Made by a program: the position numbers and the translations under genes. From Anomalospiza imberbis (Eukaryota > Chordata > Aves > Passeriformes > Viduidae), in contig NC_089683.1 of assembly GCF_031753505.1 (NCBI RefSeq), positions 10,661,831 to 10,725,830 on the forward strand: a stretch of DNA of 64,000 bases, written 5' to 3'. Positions 1 through 11,815 of the stretch are shown piece after piece (position 1 is the first letter of the stretch; every line of letters begins with the position of its first letter). Under the pieces are notes generated by a model, which saw only the letters and a list, made by a program, of their open reading frames with translations, was not told where the DNA came from and searched no databases.

Positions 1-368
1 GGATGGGAGAAGTTAAGAAAGTATAATGTTCTGGGAAACCTAAAAAGGTGAGCTTAAGCACTGCATCTTTCAGAAAAACTTATCCAATGAGTAACTGAAA
101 CACAAAACACCCCTCAGACCACTTTCTGATCTTTTCTTAGGCTGTACTTTGGGCTCAGAGAACATATCCATCTATGCTAGCAATCAAGTAGTCACAGCTG
201 CTGCGCTGGTTTCTCTCATGGTTAATCTCCTCCCTTGTCCCCAGCTCTAATGCTACAGTGAAGTCATTGTGCTAAACCCCTGACATCTCAATACCTTCCA
301 TAGCAACAGAGCACGGTGTCCTAAACACAAGATTAGGCACAGAGCCTGACCAGAGGAGGAAATCGGGA
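1..368. other. Non-coding unique sequence
   Basis: No repeat, RNA gene or convincing reading frame is visible. Short open frames here overlap on both strands and lack any recognisable domain. Confidence 0.6.
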
Positions 369-460
369 TGTGGGGTGGAGGCTGTGGCTGGACACACGTG
401 ACACACCTGCGGCCCCGCGATGGCCAGCGAGGGGCGAAGGCGCGGCAGTAAAACCTGCAG
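369..460. promoter_or_regulatory. CpG-rich patch with E-boxes
   Basis: A short stretch that is much richer in G, C and CpG than its surroundings, with about eight CpG dinucleotides between roughly 395 and 450. It contains a perfect palindromic E-box, CACGTG, at 395-400 and a second E-box-type CACCTG at 404-409. Such a patch in AT-rich DNA may be a small regulatory element or the remnant of a CpG-rich exon or promoter. It is far shorter than a CpG island. A 71-codon plus-strand frame (370-585) crosses it but has no recognisable domain. The regulatory role is inference. Confidence 0.25.
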
Positions 461-2256
461 AGCTGAGAGCCAAGCTGGTGATTCGGTTTGTGGCACTCCA
501 GAGAGGCATTGCTGGAGCCCTGTTATCCTTCACTGCTGAAGGCAATTTGTGTCTGGCTTCCTTCTGCCAAGGGCTGCATACTTGAGCTGTCTGTGCTATC
601 CCTCAGTAGCCTACTGAGGCTTGAGCACGGACAAAAGCAGCACCAGAGCTAAGCAGGACTATAATGCTTCCTGTACTCAATATGTTTCAGCCAAATTCAT
701 GGTTCCTTGTAATCTAAGATGGTCATACAGTAATTTAGACCCCCTTGAACTCATATTCCCTTATGCAGTTAGATTTCCTGAAGATAAAGCCCTGTTGACA
801 TGGGAAAGTTTTACTGGTTATATAGACAAAGTTAAGCTGGTGTAACCACACCCTGAGCATGTGGAGACTCCTTTGGTTGTAAAAGTGACTTTTTCAGTAT
901 AGCCTGCCCTTCTACATGTGCTAAACCAGAAAATTCACATTGGTATTTCATTGGAGGAGTACTCTACTATCTGAGTATAGACACCTAAACTGAGTTGGTA
1001 AAGTTAGAAGCCCAGATGCTCCCAGATGCCACACCCTGGGGGCAGGTATGTGCCTCTGAGAGGTGATTCACAGCTCCAAATTTATGACCCTAAGCACTGC
1101 TGCCAAATGAGTGTGTTCTGAATTTCTTACCATTGTTTACTACAGATTACCTTTTTCATTAGCAATGTAATTAGTTTCTCTAGTTAAATTTAAACAGAAA
1201 ATAGGTGACAAAATAAATAGGTTGTCCATCTATTAGAACTTGACCTAGCTAAATGTTAGAATAATTTTAGCCTTAGCAGGAAGCTCTTTGTGAGGGTAGA
1301 TTTTCTTAGGGGGAGCTGAAAGCATATTCTTGAAACAAAGGGTCCCTGTCCAGTATTATGTCTTTTCACAAGGAGGAGAGGTCAACTACTGAAAGAATAA
1401 AATCTGCCAGATTTTCTTTTTTTTTTTTTTTTTTTAATAGGGACAAAAATATGTATTCTCTTTTGGCTGAACTCTTGGAAATCCTTGATGGTTTTTGGCT
1501 AAGAAGTTTTGAAAGAATATTTTGCTAAAGGCAGCTCGAAATTTAATGTGAAACAACTAAAGTGGCTTAATTTAATAATTTTCTGAGGTACTGAAAACAC
1601 TTAAGGTGGGGAAATTGCTGGAAAACTTAAATTATCACTGGTACTATTGGTGGTTGAAAATGTAAATTCCTGAAGTTGGATATAAGGGATTTCTGCTGTT
1701 TATAGGCATGGATACTCTTATTGTGAAGATACAGCTCTAATCTGCCTAAAATCTCAGAGTTTCTGGCCTCTGTAATACCTTGTGATAGTCTCGATAAAGA
1801 GTCCACTGATTACTGGTGCTTTTGTTGGACTCATTTCATGGGTTGTTTTCTTTTCCTTGTACTACACAGGCAACTCAGTGGGAGTCTGCAGCTTAATTAG
1901 TTTCCCTATCTTGATCCGAAATCAAGGGTAGATGCAGTTAGTGTAACACAGACATCTAACTTACTCCTATATTTTATGAATCTGATGAAGTAGCTCTCCT
2001 AAAGCAAATGTGCCACTTGCTGTTGCAGTCAACAGAAGACTACAGGTGACTTTGAAGGTTTCCAGAAGAGAGTCTGACTAAGTGGTCAGACCCCTTCTCT
2101 CTGCAGCCCTTCAAAGACACCTGCGTTTCTCCTTCTGACTGTAAAGGGAATTTAAGCACTTAACTCAATAGGTGCCTAGAATTTAGGTGCCAAGTGAGCG
2201 CTTGAATGAAGCCAATACAATTCTGTTTCAGATTTATGGAGTTTCACTCTAAGAAT
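461..2256. other. Non-coding unique sequence with a T tract
   Basis: Nothing gene-like is seen. The only simple-sequence feature is a run of 19 T at 1417-1435. Confidence 0.6.
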
Positions 2257-2312
2257 GCATATATATGCGCATATATATATGTATATATATATATATAATA
2301 TATATGTATCTC
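2257..2312. repeat. AT dinucleotide repeat with central palindrome
   Basis: Alternating AT tract interrupted by GCGC. Positions 2259-2278 form a perfect 20-base palindrome centred on GCGC, followed by imperfect (TA)n to about 2312. It could extrude a cruciform and is likely to be length-variable. Confidence 0.85.
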
Positions 2313-3440
2313 GTGCCTTTATCCAAGTAGGCATGCTTCTTTTGAGACATTTTAATTTATAAATATAAAAAGTTTATATGGAAACTTGCCAAGTAACATT
2401 GGTTTTGTATTTCTGATTTCAATTTGACACAGTTTGCAAATGCCTGGCCTCCCAGAAACACAAGCTTTCTTACCTCTTATTAAGTTTGCTGATCTGGCCT
2501 CCCTGTGTGTCTGGTTTGCATTCTTTTTTTAGCCATCAGAAACTGACTGCCAAAAAGTAGCACATTTAAAACGGCACAATTTACAGAAGCAACAGTAGAT
2601 GATTCATTGGTTGAGCTTTAACTTGAGCACTCAGCAAGAAAATATCGTGCATGGACCTTTGTGGTGAGGGCAGCAGAAGCAATGTTTTCCTTTTGTTAGC
2701 AATCACTTACTGTAAATTTTAGCGTTCAAGTCTTGGTGGCACTATGAAGAAGTGTGTCCCCCCACTTGTCCATGTATGGTAAAGATGTACTGCCAAACCC
2801 ACCCTTTATGTTTAAACTATCCCTTTTGCCTTCAGTGAACATAAGCCAAAAAAAATAGTTGTGACTATTTCTTAAACCCAAATGTTTTGCATGCATCTTT
2901 TCCTGAAATTAAGCTACTGCTTAAACTGGGTAGCAAATATTAGTTCTAGACAGCTATGGAAGAAAAATGAACTTGATTTCATCATTTAAGCTCACCACAA
3001 CACTTTAAATGGTTCCTTCTGTCATGTGGAATGGAAAAAAAACATCTTAAGCTAGCATGTATTTATTCTGAAGCACTAAAAAATCAAAACATATGAAAAA
3101 AAAATAAAGAGAAGCTGTTCACAAAATATAAGCATACAGTATATATTTCACATGTTTTTCTGCTGAGACCCACAACCTGAATCCCTCTGGCTAATTTTGT
3201 TAATTAAATATCCCATTACATTCTTCATCTGATAGCGTCAGACTTGTGTATTCTGGCAGAAATCTAAGTGTGGAACTCTTCCTAGTGTAAGAAGACACAT
3301 CTCAAACTGAATTTTGGTTCCCTGTTTATCCAAGCACTAGGTATGTGTTTGGTTTTAAAGAATATAAATGGCCCATTGAAACTGATGTGCTGTGAGAGTT
3401 CCACACCAGACAAATGACCAGATCTGACTTTGGCTGCGGC
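2313..3440. other. Non-coding unique sequence
   Basis: AT-rich sequence without a visible repeat family or gene. A 7-base inverted repeat (AAATAGT, TGTG loop, ACTATTT) lies near 2855-2872 and is too small to interpret. Confidence 0.55.
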
Positions 3441-3443
3441 TGT

Positions 3444-3505
3444 ACAGCTTGACAGAAGTTAATGGTATTGCTGAGATATAACTGAGGGCAGAATTTGGCC
3501 CTGGT
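3444..3505 (+). mobile_element. Degraded ancient amniote interspersed repeat
   Basis: The order of motifs (a degraded form of AAGTCAATGG, then a TTACTCCTGAGTTACAC-like block, then CAGAATTTGGCCC) resembles the tail of an old LINE/SINE-type repeat that is common in turtle, crocodile and bird DNA. The match is to a remembered consensus and the copy is heavily mutated. I do not assign a family name. Confidence 0.4.
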
Positions 3506-6500
3506 CCCATGCTTGTCATAACTTACCATACTAAGCTGAATGTTAAAAGTTTTGTACAAGGAACTCCATGCAGAGCTCCAATGATTAATGGGATCTGGAT
3601 GCAGAAATTCCTGTGGGCTACAACTGAAAATTCATTCCTCTATTTTGATGGCTGTTCATTTTAATAGAAGACTTTGATACCACATTGTGTCGACAACTGT
3701 GGAATAGTCTGGCTACTTATATTTATCACTGAACTTCCAGAGACTCTTGAAACCCTTATGGAAGCTAGGCATTGCACGAAATTCCAAAGTACCCAGAAGT
3801 TTAAAGCTGCTGTTTTCTCCTTCCCTTGAATTTTGACAGGTCCTGAGAGGTATTATTTAAGCTTCTCCAGGGAGTATTAATACATTTGAAAGAAAGGTAA
3901 CAAAGGATAATTTTGTTTATATATGTACCAGTACAGCCACAGCAGACAGCTAAAAAGATTTTCCTTACAAAAAATAATGAAACTTCCGCAAAAACATAAC
4001 CAGGCTCCTTTATATTGAGAAAGGTAAACTGCAGATAGTTCTGTTTCTCAAATGGGATGCTTCATTGAAGAGAGCATGGCATTATCCCAATGGGATATTT
4101 GAATCTATTTCAGATATTATGAGCTGCTAATTTCTTGTTTTAACAGTCCCAAAGGTGTTCCTTCAGCTGAGCTGGCAGCAACAAGAATATGAGCTGGAAA
4201 TCGTAATGAAGGTAATTTTTAGCTGCTTTCTGCCCCCCACCCCCCTGCTCTCTTTTACCTGTAAAATATTTCTGTTAAAATTCTGAGCTGTATTTCTCTA
4301 GCACAAGGCACTCTTAGTATAAAGAGGATCTGAGTATTGCTTAGCCTGCCCTACAGAGTGGTTCTCCTGAGCTGGCAGAGGAGTGATAGCAAAAATTGTA
4401 GTCTTTGATCCTTGATCTCTGTGATTACATTTATACTTCCACAGATGCCCTAACCATGGGTGGATATTTAAGAACTATGTGAGTAAAGGGGAGGGAAGGA
4501 TGGCAGATTTAGCTTGTGTGGTTTCAGCTGCTTGAAGATGACACTGTTTGTATGGCACTGTCACCTGCATGTCTCACTCCAGGAGATTCTTCTAGGCAGC
4601 CCTGGATGCACTGAAAAGAGAATATCTTGGACCCTTGTGCTGCACATTGTTTCTTCTGGTCACCTCCATTTTCTGCTGATGTAAAGAAGATGGGAAGGGG
4701 GAAGGAGGAGGAGGGAAGTGTTTTCTGATACAAGCCTCATCTAGATGTCTGATACAAAGCCCAACAGTAGACACATGAAAAGGCAAAAGAAAAACATGGC
4801 ATTTACTCATGCAGCTTAGGAGAAAGAAGCTTCTCTGGTGCATTTGCAAACTATTGGGCTTTTTGCCTGTATGTGCTGTGCCTTTTCATCAACACAACTA
4901 CTGAACACTGAGCTTGGGTGTAGATTTCTCCAATCTCTGGCCAAGGAACTCCTCTTGAACAGAAGGGTCAGGGAAGTGAATATGGGTGAAATGGAGAAGG
5001 CAGTCATCTTCACATAAAATTCTGAGCTTGTCAATACCATAAGAGAAGCAAAGTTATAAAACCTGTTGGGAGGAGTGCAACCCAGGTGAAAAATCAGCGC
5101 AGGGTTACCAGTTGAATTGCACTCTTTAACTTTGTGAGTCAGTTTCTGCTCTCATAGGGTGCAAATCTGGACCAGCTCTCCTGACTACAGGAAAGTATTT
5201 CAGGATTTATACCTTCTAAGTGGAGCTGAATTTGCCCCTCTCTTGTTCAGACTGGAGTTATACTGTCAGTCCACAAACTTGAGTATTTTTAGCAACAGTT
5301 GTCACATCTAATCAAACACAAAATTTAGCAGGATGAAGTGAGAAAAGTGCATGGTTCAGGAGATTTAACGCCAAAATTCCAAACATTTTATTCAATCTCT
5401 AAGTGTCAGATAAGTAAAGAAGTTTGTATATGTATATGTGTATTTAAAAGTTATTTACTGGTACTTTTATGCTCTTAGCAACATTCCACTTTTGAAATCT
5501 CTAGCAGACGCCTCCTATCCGGAGACTAGTTTATTAAAAACACCCAAAAGCCCAAGCACCAAACCTTCAACAATGATATGTTATCTTAAAAGTGAACCAT
5601 TTACAATGTTAATTCATAAACTAACCACATTCATTTAGGAAGGGAGCAGAGACAATAATATATAATCTATTTTCTGATGCAGATTCCAAATCACAAATGC
5701 TCACAAGTTTTTAAAAGAATCTAGGACCCAAGATTGGTTCATATAAATAAAAACCATATAAATTGGCTGTTAAAAGAGTTAGGAAAAGAGATAACAATAT
5801 CAATTCATAAGCAGAACCATGCGCACACACAGGGAAACAAATTTGGTTCAGTAAGCTATTCCTTACTGTCTATTCATTACTGATTACTCCCTCATCTTTA
5901 GCTTTTAATTCCCCATATCAAATCTTTTCAATTCATCATCAGCTATGGAGATCAGCTGACATATGTTTGCCTAGTTCGATCTAGCCTGAGGCAATATCAC
6001 AGCTGGAGGTATTTCATGGAAAAAATGACCTTTCCAGAACGTATTGTCAGTTATTCAAATTATATAAAGTCAGTAATCTTGAAGAACTGATTTTGTGGAG
6101 TTGGTATATTCTTTTTCCATGGTTTTAAGGAAAAGGATTGGAATAAAACAGGAGGTATCAAAGAGGTGAAATATTTGAGATTCCTGAATGCTCAATGAGC
6201 ATCCTGAAAAAAAAGCCATGAGTGCAGCCTCCTCTACTCATTTTTTTACTGTGTGACTATCTGGAAATTTATCTGTAGAGTTTGGTTACTATTGTGAGAG
6301 TTATTTGTGAAGAATAAATTCTGAAGTCTGTGTTGGGAATACTGTCACAGGAGTGAGACTGTAATCTTGTCATCCAGTTGTTGTTTGAGAAAGAGCTCAA
6401 GTTTTGCAATTCCAAAGCAAAGAAAAAAATATTTCTTCAAGGAGACTGAGGGTTTAAATTAATAGTTAATTATTTAAGAACTAATTGCAGTTGGAGACAC

Positions 6501-7240
6501 TCAGGAAGACAAATGTCAAAGTTTTTTTTATTCTTTTCTTGGGTAATTTTGAAGTCCTCAAGGTTTTCAGTTTCTTTCTAAAATGGCTGTACATGTGCAG
6601 TTGCAGCTTTTCTGTGTGTACCACCCCCACCCTTACATGGTCCCGTTGGTATTTCTGAGGTTGTACAGCCTGAGTCACTCTGCACGTGTTAAAAGGAGTC
6701 ATGCTGCTGACTTCAGTGGCTTTTCAAGAAGCCTTGAGGAACCAAATGAATTCCGCCTTTTCTCCATTTCATTTTGTACTGGTGCTTGAGTGGCAGAAAT
6801 GTGGAACGAGATAGTCCATTTGGCTGCACATTTGCTGAGTTTAAATTAGGTGGGTGAGCAAGCTTTAGCATGTGTTTGAATAACAAAAACTTACAAACAG
6901 GCAGTTTCTGTGGGAAAAATCCCTCACAGCAGAAGGAAAAGTTTTTGCTGTAAAATTTTACCTGATAGTTAATTTTTTTATCCTTTAAGCATCATGGAAA
7001 GAATAGAAGTTTACTGGTAGGAGTGGTGTTGGGGACTACCTCAGCAGTACCTTATTGCCACTGTAAATCTAATATGGGAGAAAAAAGAAAAAATGTGTAG
7101 AAGGGTGGGTGAAACATGGCACATATATAAATAGAGAAATGCAGGACCTGAGAAAAATAGCTTTCAAGAGGATTTGCTTGGCTATGTGTCAGGCTGGGGA
7201 GTATTTCTGTGCTTGAAGTGAACCAGATCTCTGTGAGAAC
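3506..7240. other. Non-coding unique sequence
   Basis: No gene or clear repeat. Short polypurine and C-rich runs occur (for example near 4230 and 4695). Part of 5160-5280 may be another very old repeat, but the similarity is too weak to call. Confidence 0.5.
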
Positions 7241-7930
7241 AGGGACTTGACAGTCCCAGGGACAACTTGCTGGGTGACAGAGAGGAAGGAACACTGCCAT
7301 CCTTGTGTGTTTTTCCACACTTATCATCAAACCCCCAGGCTCCAAGGGATCCTCAAGCCATCTCAGGGTGGACTCAGGGTATTGATAATATCTAGGCTTT
7401 GCTTTCCCATTCCCTCACTCCATACTTGCCGAGTTTCCGCAGTGGAAGTGCACAGATGTTTACACAAAGCACATGTACTTGTGATGTCCTCTGATCTCAC
7501 ACCTCCCTCTCCCCAGGACACACACTGTGTCCTCTCTCTTAAAAGTCACAAGTGCTCTTTCCCCTGAAACTCTAATTTCTCACTGCAGCCCTGGCAGACA
7601 GCCCCTTCCACATCTGCTTCTCTCATCCCCCACCTGGACATCCCGGTTTTGGCCCGCTCCAGGGACCTGTAACCTGGGGCTTTGTTCCCTCTCTGCCCTC
7701 TCCCTTACCTCTGCTGCTTTTCCAAAGCACGTTCATGTGATACCTTTGGCTGTCCCTTGTAGTCCTAGAGCTGCCAGCACCAATTGCCATTTTGCTAGCC
7801 TTAAGGGTACCTTTGTGAATGTATGCCTATACCACTGGATGCTCCTTCAGCACTGGCACTTTTAACTGTACTTTGCAGGAGGTGCCTTTTGAAGCCTATC
7901 TCCGTAGAGACCCTGCTCCATTGCTGGCCC
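7241..7930. other. GC- and pyrimidine-rich unique block
   Basis: This block is richer in C and T on the plus strand than its neighbours, especially 7480-7730. Overlapping open frames of 97-122 codons in different frames reflect the local lack of A/T-rich stop codons rather than a gene, because they are rich in Ser, Pro, Leu and His and show no domain. No splice-site pair supports an exon. Confidence 0.45.
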
Positions 7931-9620
7931 ACCTTCCTACAGCATTTCTAACAAGATTGTTGTTAATATATTGGGTAATTTATTTTCCTTATGTGTTTCA
8001 AGTTGTCTCACCCCCATATATAACTCCTGGGCAGGTCTGTCAGGTTTCTTTGGATGTTCTGCTATCTGAGATTGGTGTTGTACAGCATGGCCTGCAATGC
8101 ATGAAATCAGAGCAAGCTGCATGCTTGTGCCGTGCAGCACGGCTAATCATTCTCAAATGCTATCATCAGTTATCTTGGAGGAGTTAAAAAAAGGAAAATA
8201 CTGAAGCAGTCTGTGGCTGATTTAGTCTTTAAAATCAGGAGAGACTTTGCAGTGATTAAAGAGCCATTTCCTGACTACACATTGATATGAGTTGCTTCCA
8301 AGTTAAATATGAAGGAGACTGACAGGCATTCAATCTTGGTCTGATTGGCAGGTCCCAGCCCCATGAACAGTGAGCTGTTTCCTGCTCTTGTTTAAAGGTG
8401 TTCTGGGGTGGTCTGTATTTAATACACAGCCATCTCAAGTAATGGCCTGGGTATTTTCTATTGTAATTGACAAAATTGCACACTTTAAATTTAGCATCCG
8501 TAAGGACAGGTGGAAAGTTTTATTCAAAAGCCGAAGACTTCACATTGTTTTCCAATGGCTTCCAGAAGCCAGTCACTTTGGGAGCAATTCTGTGTTCTGA
8601 GAAATGCCATAAAAAATGTGTGCTGAAGGATTTCTCTAGTATTATTGATGAGCACTGAGTCCTTTTTAACATAAATCAGCAAGGCAAAGAATTGCAGGAA
8701 TGAACAACAACAGTTTTGTGGGACACTGATCTTTGAAATCTGGAAAGCACTTTTAGAAGCCCTTGATCAGCATGGAGAAGGTGCTCAGGAAAAGGAGGTT
8801 TGGTCCAAGTATTTCTGCAGGGCTACTGAATGATTATGGCTTTGTTATTTCACTTATACAAGGAAAAGTTGCTTCATCTAAAGAAAGGGAGGCTGAGATA
8901 GCCACCTTCTCCATTTTGGCATATGCTTCAAGTTTGTGAAAGATATCTTGCAATATGGTGCCCAAAGTAACAGGAAACTACTCAGTGATTCAGCGCTCTC
9001 TTCCAGTTCTGCATTCCTGAGGATGTAGAAAAGTCTGTGTGAACTCAATGTTTTTATTAAGGATGGCCTGGATTATGAGTTTACAATAGATAATCATGTA
9101 CAAATGGCCTTCCATTTTTAGCTTCCACTCCCTTCAGAGGGTTCCTCCCTGCAAGGACATAGTTTCCCCTGTAACTTCAGTGTGGCTTTAGGCAGATACA
9201 GAGTACCTGCAGCTCTGGGAGATTTAGTGCTGAAACTTCATCGGTTGCAATTGTTCACACAGTCCTGTGCTTTCCTCAGAAATCAAGTCACTCCTACTCC
9301 GATTCCTGTATCCCATATCATGTCCCTTCGGAGATCCCAAGCCTATCCTAACAAATCATTACATTCACAGAAATATCCAGAAAACTCAGGCAAAACAGCA
9401 TCAGAGATTTAGTCTTGCTGTTTTTTCTCTCATCTCATCCAGATCTGATACCAGAGACAAAAAGGAATTTTGCTGTCCTGATCATTCTCTTGCAGTTATT
9501 TACATTTTGTTTTATAGCTAACAGCTAATCAATTCAAACAAAAACAAATACTTCTCAAATCTCAAATGTGAACAGCTTGTATGTGCTTTTTTAATATGAA
9601 AGCTCATAGTTATAATCCCA
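7931..9620. other. Non-coding unique sequence
   Basis: No supported feature. Short frames on both strands overlap each other and look like chance. Confidence 0.55.
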
Positions 9621-9624
9621 GACA

Positions 9625-9651
9625 AAAAAGAAAAAAAAAAAAAAAAAAAAG
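9625..9651 (+). repeat. Poly(A) tract
   Basis: An A-rich run with a single interrupting G. No retroposed body or target-site duplication could be recognised beside it. Confidence 0.8.
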
Positions 9652-10129
9652 CAAAACCAAAACTTTTCTGCAAAGAACTAAAAATGTACAAAAACACAAA
9701 AGAGAAAAGGGTTGAGGGATTCAGGATGAAAAAAAAGGGCTTCAGGGAATCATTGTGCTATTTGCAAAGCAAAATTGCCGTTTCTGTAAACGATTATTTA
9801 ATTGTTGATATGAATTTAGCATGGTGATAAAATTTTTTCCTGGCTCTGACAGACATTCTCTAGTGGAAAGAAATAAATCTGGGGAGTTTGAATTATGTGC
9901 AATTGGATCACTGATTTGCTCTAACTTCAGCATCAGTTGGATCTTATTGTACTTTTCTGATATATTTCTATATATGAAAACGCAACTTGAAAAGTATTAA
10001 AACTGATTAAATGTGACATTGCTCGACATAACACTAATATAAAAGGCAATCCCAAGATGTGGGACACACCTTTTGAGTGCTTTGCTATTCTCACAGAGGC
10101 TGGAAAACGTGCTTTTGTCTCAGAAATGT
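9652..10129. other. Non-coding unique sequence
   Basis: AT-rich and A-rich sequence. No gene or named repeat seen. Confidence 0.55.
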
Positions 10130-10162
10130 CTTTTGCTACCTACCAGGAGTAGGTAGCAAAAG
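10130..10162. repeat. Perfect 14-bp inverted repeat (hairpin)
   Basis: CTTTTGCTACCTAC at 10130-10143 is followed by a 5-base loop (CAGGA) and its exact reverse complement at 10149-10162. The sequence then runs into a short direct repeat of GTCACAAAC. The stem is too short for a microRNA precursor and there is no terminator context in an animal genome. A fold-back (templated) replication error is a plausible origin. Confidence 0.85.
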
Positions 10163-11660
10163 TCACAAACTATGTCACAAACCATAATTTGTCCAAGTGC
10201 AGGACAAAATTTGAACCAAACTCAGCTTGCATAAGTAACCTGACTTATCACAGAGGAAGAATTAGTGTTCAGCTTTTTTGATATGTTTGTGAAAATATAA
10301 AACTATGAGGTTTGTAATAAGCCAAATACAGATGACCAGCCTTTGACTGGAGTAGGAATGCATGAGCAGCAGTGCCTGTATATCTAGGGAGCACAAGGAA
10401 AGTGTCTGGTGTGCAAGTTGGAGTCAAAGAGGATAAAACTTTCATTAGAAAATGGAAGTATTAAAATAACATGTATAGTTTACATTCAGTTTGGAGAAGA
10501 GCCACAGAGGTGTTAGTTTACCCATCTTAGAGCTGTGATGAATATGAGTATGGAGGTAAGGAGCAAATTCCCAGTTTGCCTGGAGTATGAGGCAGAAATC
10601 CCTCTGCTTTCTGTGGGATAGGACTTCTCCTTGATCTTCCCTTGTTTTCCTCTCCTCCATCCTAGCCATTAGGATTTCTTCCTCATTTGATTCAGCAGAT
10701 GTTGCTTGCCTTATGCAAGAAGATGTTGTCTTAAAAAAATTTCAGAGGAAAGTTCAGCCTGTGGCTTGTTACTGCCATTATTTATTTTGAACAAGATCCA
10801 AGATTATAAGGCACATGGACAATCAGGCTATGGATAAAATGATTAGGATAGGGCTGACTCAGACCTGTTAGTCTGGCAAAGACTCAGCAGTGTATATTCC
10901 AGAAAGTGAACTCCCTAAGAGTAATTTGCCTTATCAGAAGCTTTTATAATTCTGTGTGAGATGATAGTGGCTGGAAATAATCCTGCTTGAATAGAGGACA
11001 TAATTTTTTCCCCTTTTTTTTATTTCCAGAGATGAGAACTGTAGCCATATCTACACATAATGCTTTTATTTCCACCCCATGTTATATTTGTGTCCTGCGC
11101 ATCGCTTGCTAGAGGAGCTGAATCAACAATCCACGTTTGTCTGACAATGTGAGCCTAGCAGAAAATCTGTCACTGCTGCTCTGAATTCCTTCTTACCACG
11201 ATGAGTGAAAAGATGTAGCAATCTTATTCCTCAGCTAGCTATGCCTCAGCTCTTTTCGATTCTCATCGCTTTAACTTTCGGCTCAGGAAAAGAGAAGAGG
11301 TGAAGTTAAATTCTGTAAGAATAATGTGAATTTACTGAATTCAGCATGAACTGAACACATAAAATATGCAAAAGTGTTAACCTGCTAAAGAACAGCTCCT
11401 TTTATTTTGGGATTCATTCCAACAAGTTAATGGAGCTTGCAGACAGTGTGCAACAAAATAAATGAATATCAAAAAAACTTAATTTATGTTTATGCTGTTA
11501 AGTATTTCCTTTCAGTATTGAAACAGAATTTCTAAGTTATGAAAAGTAGAAAGAGAAACTGAAAAAACAATTAAAGCTGAGGAGGGCTACTTTATTATCT
11601 TGTCTACTTTCTCTGGTCTGCATCCAGGAATTAAATTATTATTTATCCACCACAATATAT
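10163..11660. other. Non-coding unique sequence
   Basis: No gene or clear repeat family. Plus-strand A/T content rises towards the A/C tract that follows. Confidence 0.55.
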
Positions 11661-11664
11661 CACA

Positions 11665-11815
11665 GCAAAAAAAAAAAAACAAACCAAAAAAAAAACCCAA
11701 CCAAACAAAAATAAAACCCAAACAAAAAAAAAAAAAAAACCCAAAACAAACAAACAAAAAAAAAAAACCACCACAAAAAACCCAAAACCAAAAACAAACA
11801 AAAAAACCCACAGAA
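11665..11815 (+). repeat. A/C-only low-complexity tract
   Basis: About 150 bases made almost entirely of A and C, with a handful of G and T, in irregular CAAA, CCAAA and A-run units. Such tracts are frequent in songbird DNA. Lys/Pro/Asn-rich and Phe/Gly-rich open frames across it (11600-11860 plus, 11587-11880 minus) are products of the composition, not genes. Confidence 0.85.

Noticed and set aside
5160..5280. Possible ancient repeat similar to the one at 3444-3505
   Set aside because: Only scattered words match (for example GCTGAATTTGCCCC), which is not enough to support a call.
10130..10162. Hairpin considered as a microRNA precursor or terminator
   Set aside because: The stem is only 14 bp with a 5-base loop, too short for a microRNA precursor, and there is no bacterial terminator context.
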